A stretch of 64,000 nucleotides of DNA from Campylobacter concisus (GCF_002165775.1 NZ_NDYP01000003.1:248001-312000), one strand, 5' to 3'. Counted from the stretch's first letter, positions 31,130 to 42,059 are shown. Numbers and translations are program-made. The notes: a model not told the origin generated them from the sequence alone.

Positions 31130-32986
31130 ATGGCAGATAAATTTGAATTTCAAACCGAGGTCAATGACCTTTTAAATTTAATGATCCACTCTCTTTACTC
31201 AAACAAAGAGATATTTTTAAGAGAGCTCATTTCAAACTCAAATGACGCTCTTGACAAGCTAAACTACCTATGCTTGACCGATGAAAAGTATAAAAGTCTA
31301 AGCTACACTCCAAGGATCGACATCAAAGTAGATGATAAGGCTAAGACTTTAACCATCAGCGACAATGGTATCGGCATGGATAAGGACGAGCTTATAGCGA
31401 ATTTAGGTACCATTGCAAGAAGTGGCACAAAAGGTTTTATGAAAAATTTAAGCGGCGATGCCAAAAAAGATAGCTCACTGATCGGTCAGTTTGGTGTTGG
31501 CTTTTACTCAGCATTTATGGTGGCAAACAAGATCGAGGTCATAAGCAAACAAGCACTTAGCGACAAGGCCTATAAATGGACATCTGATGCAAAAAGCTAT
31601 GAGATCGAAGATGCCCAAAAAGAGAGCTTTGGAACGGACATCATCTTGCACTTAAACGATGATGAGTTTGCAAATTCTTGGCGTATTGAAGAAATAGTCA
31701 AGAAGTATTCAAATCACATTCCTTATCCTATATTTATGGACAAACAAAGCTATGTCGCTCCAAAAGAAGGCGAAAAAGAAGGCACATATGAGACTAAAAA
31801 TGAGCAAATAAACAAGGCAAATGCTCTCTGGAGGCTAAATAAAGCTAGCCTTAAAGAGCAAGATTATAACGACTTTTATAAGCAAATTTCACACGACAGC
31901 AGTGATCCGCTCCTTTACATCCACACAAAAGCTGAGGGTAAGATCGAGTACTCAACTCTATTTTATGTGCCAAGCACTGAGCCGTTTGACCTCTTTAGGG
32001 TTGATTATCAAAGTGGCGTAAAGCTCTATGTAAAAAGAGTCTTTATCACAGATGATGCAAAAGAACTCTTGCCGCCATATTTAAGATTCATCAAGGGTAT
32101 CATTGATGTTGAGGATCTACCATTAAATGTAAGCCGTGAAATTTTACAAGAAAATGCGATCATGAGAAGCGTCAAAGAGCAAAGCGTAAAGAAAATTTTA
32201 AGCGAGCTTGCAAAGCTAAAAGATAACGATCGTAAAAAATACATAAAATTTTACAAACTATTTGGCAAGGTTTTAAAAGAGGGGCTTTATGGATTTAACG
32301 CTGAAAAAGAGCAAATTTTAGATCTTTGCTTATTTAAAAGCTCAAAAAGAGATGGGCTTATCAGTCTAAAAGAGTACAAAGAGGCGATGAAAGAGGATCA
32401 AAAATCGATCTATTATATCAGCGGTAATAATGAAAATATGCTAAGAAATTCGCCGCTTCTAGAAAGCTTTAAGAAAAATGACATCGAAGTGCTTATTATG
32501 GACGAAGAGATCGACACGATCGTGATGCCAATGGTCAATGAATTTGACAAAACACCTCTAAAATCAGTCTCACACGCTGATATCAATGACGAGATAAAAA
32601 GCGATGAAAAAGTAGACGAAAGCAAAGTTGCAAATACGCTTGTTAAAATGAAAGAAATTTTAAAAGATGAGGTAAAAGATGTAAGACTAAGCTCAAGACT
32701 ATCAAGCTCGGCTGCGGTGCTAATTTACGACAAAAACGATCCTGATTACGCTATGCAAGAGATATTAAAACAAATGGGACAAGGCGCAAACGCTCCAAAA
32801 GTTAAACCAATCTTAGAGATCAATGCTGACCATGAAATTTTTGCAAAACTAGAGAAAAATGAGGCGATGGTTTATGACATAGCGCCTTTGCTTCTTGATA
32901 TGGCAAGGCTAAATGAGGGCATGAGCCTAGAAAATCCTGCTAAATTTTCAGAGCTATTAACGAAAGTGATGATAAAGGCTATCTAA
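31130..32986 (+). CDS. htpG: Molecular chaperone HtpG (Hsp90)
   Basis: Cytoplasmic dimeric Hsp90, 618 residues, the usual bacterial length. The GHKL ATPase domain (1-about 215) has [30 protein letters not shown] and the lid [14 protein letters not shown]. The middle domain (about 230-500) includes the catalytic Arg region in [13 protein letters not shown], and the C-terminal dimerisation domain lacks the eukaryotic MEEVD. The start ATG follows AGAAGGAAAAG. It is monocistronic, with its own heat-shock-type promoter and a terminator. Confidence 0.97.
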   Translation: MADKFEFQTEVNDLLNLMIHSLYSNKEIFLRELISNSNDALDKLNYLCLTDEKYKSLSYTPRIDIKVDDKAKTLTISDNGIGMDKDELIANLGTIARSGTKGFMKNLSGDAKKDSSLIGQFGVGFYSAFMVANKIEVISKQALSDKAYKWTSDAKSYEIEDAQKESFGTDIILHLNDDEFANSWRIEEIVKKYSNHIPYPIFMDKQSYVAPKEGEKEGTYETKNEQINKANALWRLNKASLKEQDYNDFYKQISHDSSDPLLYIHTKAEGKIEYSTLFYVPSTEPFDLFRVDYQSGVKLYVKRVFITDDAKELLPPYLRFIKGIIDVEDLPLNVSREILQENAIMRSVKEQSVKKILSELAKLKDNDRKKYIKFYKLFGKVLKEGLYGFNAEKEQILDLCLFKSSKRDGLISLKEYKEAMKEDQKSIYYISGNNENMLRNSPLLESFKKNDIEVLIMDEEIDTIVMPMVNEFDKTPLKSVSHADINDEIKSDEKVDESKVANTLVKMKEILKDEVKDVRLSSRLSSSAAVLIYDKNDPDYAMQEILKQMGQGANAPKVKPILEINADHEIFAKLEKNEAMVYDIAPLLLDMARLNEGMSLENPAKFSELLTKVMIKAI

Positions 32987-32991
32987 TTTCA

Positions 32992-33019
32992 TAAAGCCCA
33001 AGAGAAATTTTGGGCTTTA
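32992..33019. terminator. Bidirectional terminator between htpG and the adhesin gene
   Basis: TAAAGCCCAA and TTGGGCTTTA form a perfect 10-bp stem with an 8-base loop, 5 bases after the htpG stop and 25 bases after the stop of the convergent adhesin gene. Confidence 0.75.
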
Positions 33020-33044
33020 ACCTACTTCTATAAATTTAAATTTC

Positions 33045-36000
33045 TTATAATAAATCGACCTGTACACCATCTTGGATCTCAAGAAAGACGGTGTGTCTTG
33101 TGTTTATTGTATTTCCATTGATGGTTTCTTGGCGATTAAATGTCGCTTTATATACTTGATTTACTGCGTCACCCTCACTTGTAACATCTACCTTGTTGTA
33201 CATGTCACCGACAACGCTATGTTTTCTATTTAGCGTAGCAACATCAGCTTTTGTAGCTTTTACAAAGTCATGCGTGAGCTGTACTAGGTCCTTGCTGTCG
33301 CCTATTACTTTTAGAACTGTATTTACGCTCTCACTAGCTGCACTATTGCTTGCATCCTTTGTGTTTCTGCTATCAATAATATCAAAGACACCATCTGGGC
33401 TAAATTTTATAGATACCGCTTGATCGGCACTTCCTAGCTGGATCTTTTCAAAGTTATTTATCTTTTTAACGTTATCTAAATTTGAAAAATCCACATCATC
33501 AACGACTATCAGAGTATCCACACCACCTCTGCCGTCTATCGCCCTACCTTTACTATAAACAAAGGCATCGTCTAGGTTACCACCTTTTATATCGCCTTCT
33601 TGTCTTAGATATACTAGATCACCAAAATTTGATTCGCCGTATTTACTAGCGTCACTTAGCTCGTAAGAATTTGTAGTCCCTATCTTTTTTAAATGTCCAT
33701 TTTGAATAAGTGCTTCAACATAATTATTACTAAAAAGATGCGTGCCGCTACCTTGTGCTCCAACTAGCATAGATGAAGGATATGGATCTTGAGGGCCATA
33801 AGTGTTTGCTATACTTTTTGGAAGCATATATAAAGATAAGTTCATCTCACCAGTTCCGTCCATATACTCCATATCAAGTTTATAAAAACCAGCTTTATCA
33901 AATGTAAAATCCCTACTCCACCACTGACCATTTTTACCATACGATGCTTCCGTCGTCGGGTTTATATATGTTGTTGGACTTCCAAATTTTTGTGTCGTTC
34001 CATTTATAGTAAGCTCTGCATAGTTATGCAAGTCTGCTGCTCTTACAGAATATATTCCAGGTGCACTTACATATATCCAGCCATTCATCTTCATAACAAG
34101 ATCAGATCCAACAGGATTTGACTCACCAAGGGTATAATTGCCGGGTCTGCCTTTTAAAACACCATTTGCAAAGCCTATATTATCACCAGTGCCAGCAGCA
34201 GTATCGACACCATTTCTAAATTTCTTTGGTGCATATGGATTAGACGCATCATATAAGGCACTATCTCCATGCCTACCAACTCTAGCTAGGTCTTCTGCGT
34301 GCATATTTCCTTGATTAGACAAAGTCTTATAGTGCGTTCCTGAAGCAAACTGCACAACATCATAGGTAGTAGAGGCGCTTGGAGAATAAATTTCCATATA
34401 GTCTTTATAGATAGGCTTGCCGCCTTGCGTACTATAAACACCGGAATTGTTACCAACTCTAGCTCTCCATGACGGATCTACGTAGTTGTAAAACCACATA
34501 TCAGCATCAAGACCACTGTTGCCAATAAATGTTACTGTGCTAATAGAGACGTTTCCTGCAGCATCAGAATTTTTTATCATAAAATTTGCTCCAGTACTAT
34601 TGGCTGATAGGGCAAAATTTTCAGAATAAGTGTGTGTATTATCAAGAGGTGGGCTTTTATGAACAGAATTTAGTAAATCATAAAGATCAACTTTATTTAT
34701 GGTATTTTTATTAAGAGTGTTGTTTCCATTTGAGTCGGTTCCGATACTGCCTGAAATATCTACACTAGTAACATTAGATGTGGCATTTGGTGCGCCTATC
34801 GCATCTGGAGTAGCATCAAGATCGACTCGAACCAAGAGATCATCATCTTTTGTTTCATCACTCTTTAAAACAGTCGCTCTAATATTTGAGTATCTCTCAT
34901 CTAGCTTTATCCCAAGCGCTTCAAAGTCCATATTTACACGCTTGTCTGCACCTACAACTAGATCTATATAGTTTTGTCCGTTTGGTAAAATTTTAGCATT
35001 ACCAAGATCATCTTCAAGAGCTAAACGAAGTTTGGTTCCAGGAGCACGGTCTACACCAAAGACTATATTGGGTTGCTCATCGTTAGTAAGCGAAATGTTA
35101 TACTCTTTTATAGTTTTGCTCTCATTATCAAAGTTATTTTTCTGAATAACTTTTTCATTATCTCCTGCTCTTAAGTATTTTGCGATATTTATAATTCCTC
35201 CATCTATCTGCGTAGCAAGCTTTACATCGTCAATATACTCTAAAATTCCAAAGTCAAATAATCTACCACGGATACCATCAGTCGTCGTAGCCTCGCCAGG
35301 TGTTGTGATGGTCGCTCTAACCGGCGTAGAGTGATCCATGGAAATAGGAACGTCTGGTATGCTAAATTTACCACCGGCTATTGGAAGTGGTGCTGAGCCA
35401 TCGCTTGGTATAGCCGTTAGTCCATCATCGCTTATGGTATATTTGACAGTTGTTGTAACAGATGGTATGGTAGGAGTTGATATCGTGACGTTTATGCTGC
35501 TTCCTGGTTTTGTATTGTTAGGTAGGTAGATATCAAGATCACTTTGGGTTGACGGCGAACCTGAAGGAGTCGTTATGCTATCTATTAGTCCATCACCGTC
35601 ATTATCCCTTGCAAATTGCACCTTTATGCTATTATCTAGAGTTATCCGGTCTTTGACTGGGGTTGCTTTGTTGCCAGCTTTGTCAGTAAATGTAGTTGTA
35701 AAATTTGTCGTAAGCCCATAAAGCCTTGTGGCGGTCTCTATGGTGCCATTATTTACACTAATAGGTACACCATCATCTCTCGTAGCACTATACACACCAG
35801 ACGTGTTTTGAGAAATTTTAATAGTGATTTTATCTGTTTTACCATCACTTCCTGCGATATCTATCTCAAATTTATCACCATCTCTTGTATCATTTGGAAT
35901 TTTTATCTTTATCGGTGTCTTTACGCCATCAGGGCTAAAGCCACTCTCCTTGCTGGTTAGAACACCATCTTTATCGCTATCTTTTGCAAACTGCACATGC

Positions 36001-37751
36001 GGGGATTTAATAGGTGCAACTATATCGCTTGAAATTTCACTCACGCTTGAAGCTTTTGGGGTGCCAGTCGTGCCATCAATGATCGTCGTACTTAGCCTTT
36101 TTATACTTGGATCGCTCGAGTTTGTTGGATCAGCAATTGTAATCTTGCCATTTTCTATAGGGATAATCTCTGTGCCGCCATCAAGCGTAGCGGTAAGTCC
36201 GTCAGATGAGATGGTATATGTCTTTGTTACGCTTGTTGGTGTACTAGCTGGATCATCAACTTTTATACGGATCTTGTCGCCAGCTGTAGCATTGTTTGGC
36301 ACATAAATATCTATCATTAAGGCTGTGCTACCACTTTTTGCGAGCTCGGCTAAATTTATCATGCCATCTTTATTCTCATCAAGTGTAAAAACAGCGATTG
36401 GGTCGTTATTGTTTGCTATGGTTATGGTTTCAGTTACACCTGGATTACCCGACTTGCTTATCATTTGGATATTTACATTTGTTGGAGTTGAAGATAAAAT
36501 TTTAACCGCATTTGCTACGTTAAAACCGACATTTCCACCACTTTCACTTGTGAGCGGATAGCTCTCACCGCTCTCTTTATCTACAAGCATATTACCAGAT
36601 GTTTTAACCAGCACTTTTTCATGTAAAGTTCCGTCAGGATCAGTGGTAGTTAGTTTTATCTTGTCGCCTATTTTCATATTTGGTGATAAGATGACCTTTG
36701 CATCATCACTTGGTGTGCTAACTGCTGGATTAAAGCTATTTTCGCTTGCATCTATGACGCCATCTCGGTTTAAATCTTTACCCAAAACTACCTTTTTAAA
36801 AGCAAGAGTTGGAGTGATAGTATCAACACTTGTGGCTATATTTGCCACAGATGAGTTAGTGCCATTTGCCAGAGTGATACTAGAATTTACACTAAATGTA
36901 GCATTTGGAGTGACAGCGACACTTGGAATGATAAATTCTTTTTGTTCTGGGTTTGTAGCATTTGACGAAATAGGCAAAATTTCACTTGGATTATTTATAT
37001 TTATCACGCTTATGCCAGCTTGATCAACCTTATAAACAAGCATGGTCTTTACACCGTTATTTACGACTTCCAATGTCACTTTGTCGTTTGGCTTGAAGTC
37101 ATTATTAAAAGTAACCGCCATACCAGTATGATTTGCATCGCCGCCTGCTTCTGCAATATTTATATAGCCGTCGCCATCAATGTCTTTTAAAATTCTAACA
37201 CTTGGTGCCGCAATAACCGGAGCACTCTCTTTTTGCTCTACCGCTGATACCGCGCCGCTAATAGACCTATGTGCCAATGCCAACTCTTTTAATATGACTG
37301 GCAGTACAACTGCACCACCATCAACACCAATAATATTTGAGATGTGACCTTGTGTATCAAAATTTAAACCATTTATGCTTGCAAAGCTACTACTGTGGCT
37401 TGAGCCATGAGAACTATGGTTTGCGTTGTGAGAGTTATCATCTTCGCCTTTGTTTTTTGTTTCTTCATTCTCACTAAGAAATTTTCTCTTATCTTCTTCT
37501 ATCTGTGCTTCGCTGCCTTGCGTGTTAAAATTTGCCTTTGATAGCTCTTTTGTGATGATAATAGTTTGGGGCTCAAGTAACGTGATAGGCGAAGCGTGGT
37601 AGAAATTTATAATGACTGTATCACCACTACTTTGTGTTATGATCTCGTCGCCTAAAAATATCTCATCTCCCTGCTTTAGTGCGATCAACTTTCCATTGCG
37701 TTTTACAAATACTTTTCCGCTTATTTTTGCGACTATACCAACGTTTTGCAT
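33045..37751 (-). CDS. Giant retention-module adhesin with calcium-type repeats and PA14-like region
   Basis: Secreted/surface adhesin of 1568 residues. The ATG at 37751 with AAAGGA upstream is preferred to the in-frame TTG at 37778. Residues 1-85 form a retention module (VGIVAKISGKVFVKRNGKLIALKQGD region), as in LapA-type proteins held in the outer membrane. A His/Ser-rich linker follows (about 105-135). Five Bap-like repeats of about 130 residues come next, each opened by a DxDxDG loop (about residues 190, 325, 456, 589 and 713). Residues about 1100-1330 (NYVDPSWRAR to MDGTGEMNLSLY) resemble a PA14 carbohydrate-binding fold. The C-terminus looks like a type I secretion region (DDAFVYSKGRAIDGRGGVDTL). 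No type I secretion genes are nearby. Confidence 0.85.
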   Translation of the reverse strand: MQNVGIVAKISGKVFVKRNGKLIALKQGDEIFLGDEIITQSSGDTVIINFYHASPITLLEPQTIIITKELSKANFNTQGSEAQIEEDKRKFLSENEETKNKGEDDNSHNANHSSHGSSHSSSFASINGLNFDTQGHISNIIGVDGGAVVLPVILKELALAHRSISGAVSAVEQKESAPVIAAPSVRILKDIDGDGYINIAEAGGDANHTGMAVTFNNDFKPNDKVTLEVVNNGVKTMLVYKVDQAGISVININNPSEILPISSNATNPEQKEFIIPSVAVTPNATFSVNSSITLANGTNSSVANIATSVDTITPTLAFKKVVLGKDLNRDGVIDASENSFNPAVSTPSDDAKVILSPNMKIGDKIKLTTTDPDGTLHEKVLVKTSGNMLVDKESGESYPLTSESGGNVGFNVANAVKILSSTPTNVNIQMISKSGNPGVTETITIANNNDPIAVFTLDENKDGMINLAELAKSGSTALMIDIYVPNNATAGDKIRIKVDDPASTPTSVTKTYTISSDGLTATLDGGTEIIPIENGKITIADPTNSSDPSIKRLSTTIIDGTTGTPKASSVSEISSDIVAPIKSPHVQFAKDSDKDGVLTSKESGFSPDGVKTPIKIKIPNDTRDGDKFEIDIAGSDGKTDKITIKISQNTSGVYSATRDDGVPISVNNGTIETATRLYGLTTNFTTTFTDKAGNKATPVKDRITLDNSIKVQFARDNDGDGLIDSITTPSGSPSTQSDLDIYLPNNTKPGSSINVTISTPTIPSVTTTVKYTISDDGLTAIPSDGSAPLPIAGGKFSIPDVPISMDHSTPVRATITTPGEATTTDGIRGRLFDFGILEYIDDVKLATQIDGGIINIAKYLRAGDNEKVIQKNNFDNESKTIKEYNISLTNDEQPNIVFGVDRAPGTKLRLALEDDLGNAKILPNGQNYIDLVVGADKRVNMDFEALGIKLDERYSNIRATVLKSDETKDDDLLVRVDLDATPDAIGAPNATSNVTSVDISGSIGTDSNGNNTLNKNTINKVDLYDLLNSVHKSPPLDNTHTYSENFALSANSTGANFMIKNSDAAGNVSISTVTFIGNSGLDADMWFYNYVDPSWRARVGNNSGVYSTQGGKPIYKDYMEIYSPSASTTYDVVQFASGTHYKTLSNQGNMHAEDLARVGRHGDSALYDASNPYAPKKFRNGVDTAAGTGDNIGFANGVLKGRPGNYTLGESNPVGSDLVMKMNGWIYVSAPGIYSVRAADLHNYAELTINGTTQKFGSPTTYINPTTEASYGKNGQWWSRDFTFDKAGFYKLDMEYMDGTGEMNLSLYMLPKSIANTYGPQDPYPSSMLVGAQGSGTHLFSNNYVEALIQNGHLKKIGTTNSYELSDASKYGESNFGDLVYLRQEGDIKGGNLDDAFVYSKGRAIDGRGGVDTLIVVDDVDFSNLDNVKKINNFEKIQLGSADQAVSIKFSPDGVFDIIDSRNTKDASNSAASESVNTVLKVIGDSKDLVQLTHDFVKATKADVATLNRKHSVVGDMYNKVDVTSEGDAVNQVYKATFNRQETINGNTINTRHTVFLEIQDGVQVDLL

Positions 37752-37938
37752 ATTTAGTCCTTTAAATTTAATAATCAATCCATTTAAAATTTCACGCGAT
37801 TATAGCTAAAAAATATTTTATATAAATAAAAGAATTTACATAATAAATTTTATTATTTTTGATCCATTTTTATATTAAAAATTTTTATAAAATGCCAAAT
37901 TTGCTTTGTTTGTAATAGAAAAATAAATTTTAAGAATT

Positions 37939-37960
37939 TCCCACGCCAAAAGACGTGGGA
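37939..37960 (-). terminator. Terminator of the mfrABE operon
   Basis: TCCCACG and CGTGGGA form a perfect 7-bp GC-rich stem, loop CCAAAAGA, starting 6 bases past the mfrE stop. On the minus strand AAATTCTTAAAATTTATTTTT follows in T-rich DNA (21 bases; see 37918-37938). Confidence 0.7.
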
Positions 37961-37965
37961 TAAAT

Positions 37966-38823
37966 TTAAGCTATCTTGGTAGCGTCGATGATGTTTAGAT
38001 CAAGTCCAAGATCTTCAACAGATAGACCAAGTGCAAGACCTACAAGCTGAGATAGGTGAATGATTGGCTTTCTCACGTTTGAGTGGTTTTCATCTTGATA
38101 TCTCTCTTGGTAGATGTCAAGTTGCATTTGACAAAGCGGGCATGGTGTGACAACTACGTCAGCGCCGTTTTCATCGGCGTTATTTACGATCTGGCTTGAC
38201 ATTTTTCTTACAGATGTGCCAGCTGGGTAGCTAGCGTGGAATCCACAGCAGTCAAGTCTTTTCTCAAATGGCACAATAGTAGCACCAAGTGCGCCTACAA
38301 CGGTTTCAAAGCTCTTTGGATTGACTGAGCTTTCTCTATTATGTAGATCTTTTTCAGGTCTTAGGCTGTGGCAGCCGTAAAATAGCGCTACTTTTAGCCC
38401 GCTAAGTGGTTTAACAACCTTTGCTCTTAGCGTTTCTACGTTTTGATAAAGCACCCAAAGAAGGCTTGTGATCTCAATTGAGCCATTGTATTTCATATTA
38501 CCCTCAGCCAAGAAAGTATTTATGCGGTCCTTTGCACCCTTATCAAGCGTGCTTTTTGCTCTTGTTAGAGTTAGCATACAAGTTGAACATGTCGTAAGCA
38601 TCGGCATATTCATCTGCTCTGCAAGCGCTATGTTTCTAGCATTTGCTACAAGCGTAGCGATAGGATCTACGTCTTGTGCTTGTTGGGCACCACAGCAGCT
38701 CCAGCCCCTTATCTCGTGAAGCTTCCAGCCAAGTATCGGAGCGATAGCCTCAAGCGACATCTTAGCCTCTTTAGCTGCTTGAGAGAGTACGCATCCTGGA
38801 AAAAAAGCGAATTCGTTTTGCAT
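37966..38823 (-). CDS. mfrE: Methylmenaquinol:fumarate reductase, membrane-associated subunit E
   Basis: Third subunit of the 8-methylmenaquinol:fumarate reductase (formerly SdhE/SdhC-like), 285 residues. It is related to heterodisulfide reductase subunit B, with two cysteine-rich CCG domains: GC...WSCCGAQQ...CSTC (residues about 10-80) and YGCHS...LDCCGFH...CPLCQ (about 155-235). It probably links the complex to methylmenaquinol at the membrane without a haem-b anchor. It follows mfrB with only 2 bases between them. Older annotations call it succinate dehydrogenase subunit C/E. Confidence 0.88.
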   Translation of the reverse strand: MQNEFAFFPGCVLSQAAKEAKMSLEAIAPILGWKLHEIRGWSCCGAQQAQDVDPIATLVANARNIALAEQMNMPMLTTCSTCMLTLTRAKSTLDKGAKDRINTFLAEGNMKYNGSIEITSLLWVLYQNVETLRAKVVKPLSGLKVALFYGCHSLRPEKDLHNRESSVNPKSFETVVGALGATIVPFEKRLDCCGFHASYPAGTSVRKMSSQIVNNADENGADVVVTPCPLCQMQLDIYQERYQDENHSNVRKPIIHLSQLVGLALGLSVEDLGLDLNIIDATKIA

Positions 38824-38825
38824 AA

Positions 38826-39791
38826 TTACTCCTTACTAGCAGCTTTTCGAGCCGCATTTATCATTTTTACTAGATCATCATGTCCTTCTATGTCCTCTTC
38901 GCCGAAAATATGAAGTGGATTCATCTTGCCTGCAAGCATTAAATTTGCAGCGATATCCATTTTGCCCATATTTCTAAACACTCCCTCAGAGCGAAGTGCA
39001 AGCTTGATCTCATTTAGTCTACCTGAGCCATCAACTAGATCAGTTAAGAACGCCTCAGCGTGATCTGGTCCCATGCCATCATCAAAGCCTTTTTGTATAG
39101 CCATAATGCGAAGATCAGTTATATCCTTGCATGCGCTTATACCTTTTGGACAGCGATCAGCGCACTCTTGGCATTTTACACACATCCAAAGGCCATTATC
39201 GATAGCTGGTTTTAGATGTGGCATAGGATCTTTGCTACGTGAGTCAAATGCCGCCCTATAAGCATGAACAAATACAAATGGCTGCATATAATCACTCGCA
39301 TCAGCTTCAAGTTTATTACACTCGCTAGCGCACGCACCGCAAAGTATGCAGTCCCATTCAAGTGCTACTTTTTCATACTCTTTTTGACTTTGCTTACAGC
39401 CTTTTTCTGCACTAAATTCTGACTTAGCAGTGATACTAGGCCTAATCTTGCGTAAATTTTCGATACTTGGCTCCCAATCAACCATAAGATCAGATATAAC
39501 CCTGAAATTTCCAAGTGGAGAAATTCTTATACTCTCTGGGTTATCATACTCAGCCAAAAGCTCATTCATCTTTGTATCACAGGCTAGATATGAGTGACCA
39601 TTTACTCTAACAGCACACGCTCCACATATCGCCGAGCGGCAAGATGCTGTGAAATTTAGCGTCGCATCCTTTTTTTGTTTGATATCAAGAAGCACTGTTA
39701 AAAGAGTTTTACCTTTGATCTCTTCATTTGTTAGTTCATAAACTGATTCATATTTTTTAGTTCCGTCAAAGCGGTCGATAATAATTTTCAT
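38826..39791 (-). CDS. mfrB: Methylmenaquinol:fumarate reductase iron-sulfur subunit
   Basis: Electron-transfer subunit, 321 residues, about 80 longer than ordinary FrdB. The [2Fe-2S] ferredoxin domain is CRSAICGACAVRVNG...C (about 50-75). The 4Fe-4S and 3Fe-4S sites are CILCGACASEC (about 150) and CVKCQECADRCPKGI (about 208). The C-terminal extension (after about 240) is rich in acidic residues. It lies between mfrA and mfrE. Export is expected to occur as a complex with the Tat-targeted mfrA product, since it has no signal peptide of its own. Confidence 0.92.
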   Translation of the reverse strand: MKIIIDRFDGTKKYESVYELTNEEIKGKTLLTVLLDIKQKKDATLNFTASCRSAICGACAVRVNGHSYLACDTKMNELLAEYDNPESIRISPLGNFRVISDLMVDWEPSIENLRKIRPSITAKSEFSAEKGCKQSQKEYEKVALEWDCILCGACASECNKLEADASDYMQPFVFVHAYRAAFDSRSKDPMPHLKPAIDNGLWMCVKCQECADRCPKGISACKDITDLRIMAIQKGFDDGMGPDHAEAFLTDLVDGSGRLNEIKLALRSEGVFRNMGKMDIAANLMLAGKMNPLHIFGEEDIEGHDDLVKMINAARKAASKE

Positions 39792-39800
39792 CCTAGCTCC

Positions 39801-41663
39801 TTACTCTGGCTTTTTGCCGTCAAGTGAAAATATGCCTGTCACAACATCTTTGTAACCAAGCTCCAACTTGCCGTCATTTAATGTAACGATGCTGTGTTTT
39901 AAGAAATTCACATCATCTCTTTTTGGATAGTCTTCTCTTGTGTGAGCGCCGCGGCTCTCTAGGCGTTTTTGCGCTGCAAGACATGCTGCACGAGAAAGAA
40001 GTATAAGGTTGCCAAGCTCGACATAGTCTGTAAAGGCGGTATTCATAACTGGATTTTTATTTGGCACTTTTATAGTGTCGTATCTTGCTTGGATAGCTTC
40101 AAGGTTTTTAGAGAGTTGATCTAGCTTGTCGCCTGTTCTAAAAATTCCCATTAAATCCCAGTTGTTTTTACCAAGCTCCTCGCGAAGCGCATACATGTCG
40201 TTCACGCCACCCTCGCCTGTTGCTATGGCTTTAAATTTATCCTGCCACATTTTAGCTAGCTCTGAAGTCTTTTTGCCACTTGCAAATTTAGCATCTTTTG
40301 CGTATGCGCCAGCACCTTTACCAGCTAGATCGCCAGTGACCACTGCATCAGTTAGGCTGTTTCCACCAAGGCGGTTTGCACCGTGGATAGATACACATGA
40401 AGCCTCGCCACCTACATAAATTCCAGGAATTTTTGTGCTCATATCATCAAATTTAGCTACCTCTATACCGCCCATTGAGTAGTGAGCTGTTGGACGGATA
40501 GGCACTGGTTGCTCGATTAGATCGATATTTTGGAAAAGCATGGCTGTGTGGCGAATTTTTGGAAGCTTTTTCATAATAGTATCTTTGCCAAGGTGGCGAA
40601 CATCGCAAAGTACATAAGCGCTCATACCCTCACCAAAGCCTCTACCCTCGCGAATTTCTGTCTCGATCGCACGAGCGACGACGTCACGAGGAGCTAGTTC
40701 CATCTTTTCGTGATAGTTTTTCATAAAGCGCTCGCCCTTGTTATTTAGCAAGTATCCGCCCTCGCCGCGAGCTGCTTCAGTGATTAGTGTGCCACCATTT
40801 TGAACGCCAGTTGGGTGAAACTGAAGCATCTCAGGGTCTTCAAAACCAAGACCCGCTTTAAGCGCAGCGGCGATGCCATCACCAGTTGCTATAAATGGAA
40901 CTGATGTGCGGTTATAAAAAATTCTAGTGTATCCGCCAGTTGCGATGACTAGAGATTTGCAAAGAACTGGGTAAATTTGACCATCTTGGATATTACGAAG
41001 AACGACGCCTTCAACCTTGCCATCCTCAAGACCAATCTCAAGCAGCTCATGGTCCATTAGAAATTTCACACCAGCTGTGATCGCGTCGTCCAAGCACGCA
41101 TGCATCAAAACGTGGCCAGTTTTATCAGCCGCATAGTTACAGCGCTTTTTGCTAGCGCCGCCCATAAAGCGAAACGCAACATCACCATTATCTTTACGAG
41201 ATACGTCGCCATTATCTATACGAGAAAAAAGCATACCGTTGTGATCTAGCTCATGGATGACCGCGCCTGCTGCCTCGCAAAATTTCACAACTGCATCTTG
41301 ATCAGCAAGATAAGCCGCACCTTTAACTGTATCATAAGCGTGAAGCTTGAAGCTATCGCCATTACTAAAGTCAGTAACGCCGTTTATTCCACCCTCCGCC
41401 ATACAGGTCGCATTGCGAGATGGCATCATCTTTGTAGCAACAACGACGGTTGAGTTTGGATATTGCTTGCGAACGGCTGTTGCTGCACGAAGTCCAGCAC
41501 CACCAGAGCCGATTATTAGCACATCAACAGATGGCAAGCCACTTTCATTGCCTTTTGGCAACTCACCAGCAAAAACATTGGTCGCACCAGCTGTTGTAGC
41601 TAGCGCACCTACGCTGATACAGGCACTTTGTAGAAATTCTCTTCTGGTAAATTTTTCACTCAT
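39801..41663 (-). CDS. mfrA: Methylmenaquinol:fumarate reductase flavoprotein, Tat-exported
   Basis: Catalytic FAD subunit, 620 residues. The N-terminus has a twin-arginine signal (TRREFLQSACISVGALATTAG), which separates periplasmic MfrA from cytoplasmic FrdA/SdhA. The FAD-binding motif is VLIIGSGGAGLRAA (about 49-62), followed by MAEGGINGV (flavin-attachment neighbourhood) and the active-site stretch HPTGVQNGGTLITEAARGEGG (catalytic Arg, about 285-305). It reduces fumarate (and possibly methacrylate or crotonate) with low-potential methylmenaquinol. First gene of mfrABE; AGGAAG precedes the ATG. Confidence 0.92.
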   Translation of the reverse strand: MSEKFTRREFLQSACISVGALATTAGATNVFAGELPKGNESGLPSVDVLIIGSGGAGLRAATAVRKQYPNSTVVVATKMMPSRNATCMAEGGINGVTDFSNGDSFKLHAYDTVKGAAYLADQDAVVKFCEAAGAVIHELDHNGMLFSRIDNGDVSRKDNGDVAFRFMGGASKKRCNYAADKTGHVLMHACLDDAITAGVKFLMDHELLEIGLEDGKVEGVVLRNIQDGQIYPVLCKSLVIATGGYTRIFYNRTSVPFIATGDGIAAALKAGLGFEDPEMLQFHPTGVQNGGTLITEAARGEGGYLLNNKGERFMKNYHEKMELAPRDVVARAIETEIREGRGFGEGMSAYVLCDVRHLGKDTIMKKLPKIRHTAMLFQNIDLIEQPVPIRPTAHYSMGGIEVAKFDDMSTKIPGIYVGGEASCVSIHGANRLGGNSLTDAVVTGDLAGKGAGAYAKDAKFASGKKTSELAKMWQDKFKAIATGEGGVNDMYALREELGKNNWDLMGIFRTGDKLDQLSKNLEAIQARYDTIKVPNKNPVMNTAFTDYVELGNLILLSRAACLAAQKRLESRGAHTREDYPKRDDVNFLKHSIVTLNDGKLELGYKDVVTGIFSLDGKKPE

Positions 41664-42059
41664 TGATAACTTCCTATCTTAGTAAATTTTTAGCGTTTAA
41701 AACGCACCGCCAGTTCATTTCTTAATATTTTTTAAAACGACTACATTAATTAAATAATTAATAATGAAACATTACATTAAATTTACTTAAAAGAAACATA
41801 AAGATTTATTTTAGATTAAGAAATGAGAGCTGGTATTAAAATCAAAAAGGATAGAATGGGCTTTTCAAGGTAGTTTTTATAAATTTAGTGGTAGAAAATT
41901 TATAAGATATATAAAAATTTCTACCAATTTGAAGTTTATTTTTATTTTTAAGCTTTTAAGCTTTAAAAGCTATTATTCAGGGCGTTATAAATATAAATTT
42001 TCTTTTATACTTAAATAAATATATTAAATATAATAAATAACCTTATTTTTGTCCTATTA
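41664..42059. other. 396-base AT-rich gap between mfrA and the binding-protein gene
   Basis: No gene is seen. The mfrA side has the short palindrome GCGTTTAAAACGC (41692-41704) close to the start codon. Further left are TGGTAGAAA...TTTCTACCA (41889-41926) and AGCTTTT-N7-AAAAGCT (41951-41971), hairpins that may end the uptake operon reading in from the right. The rest is A/T-rich without a clear promoter consensus. Confidence 0.5.
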
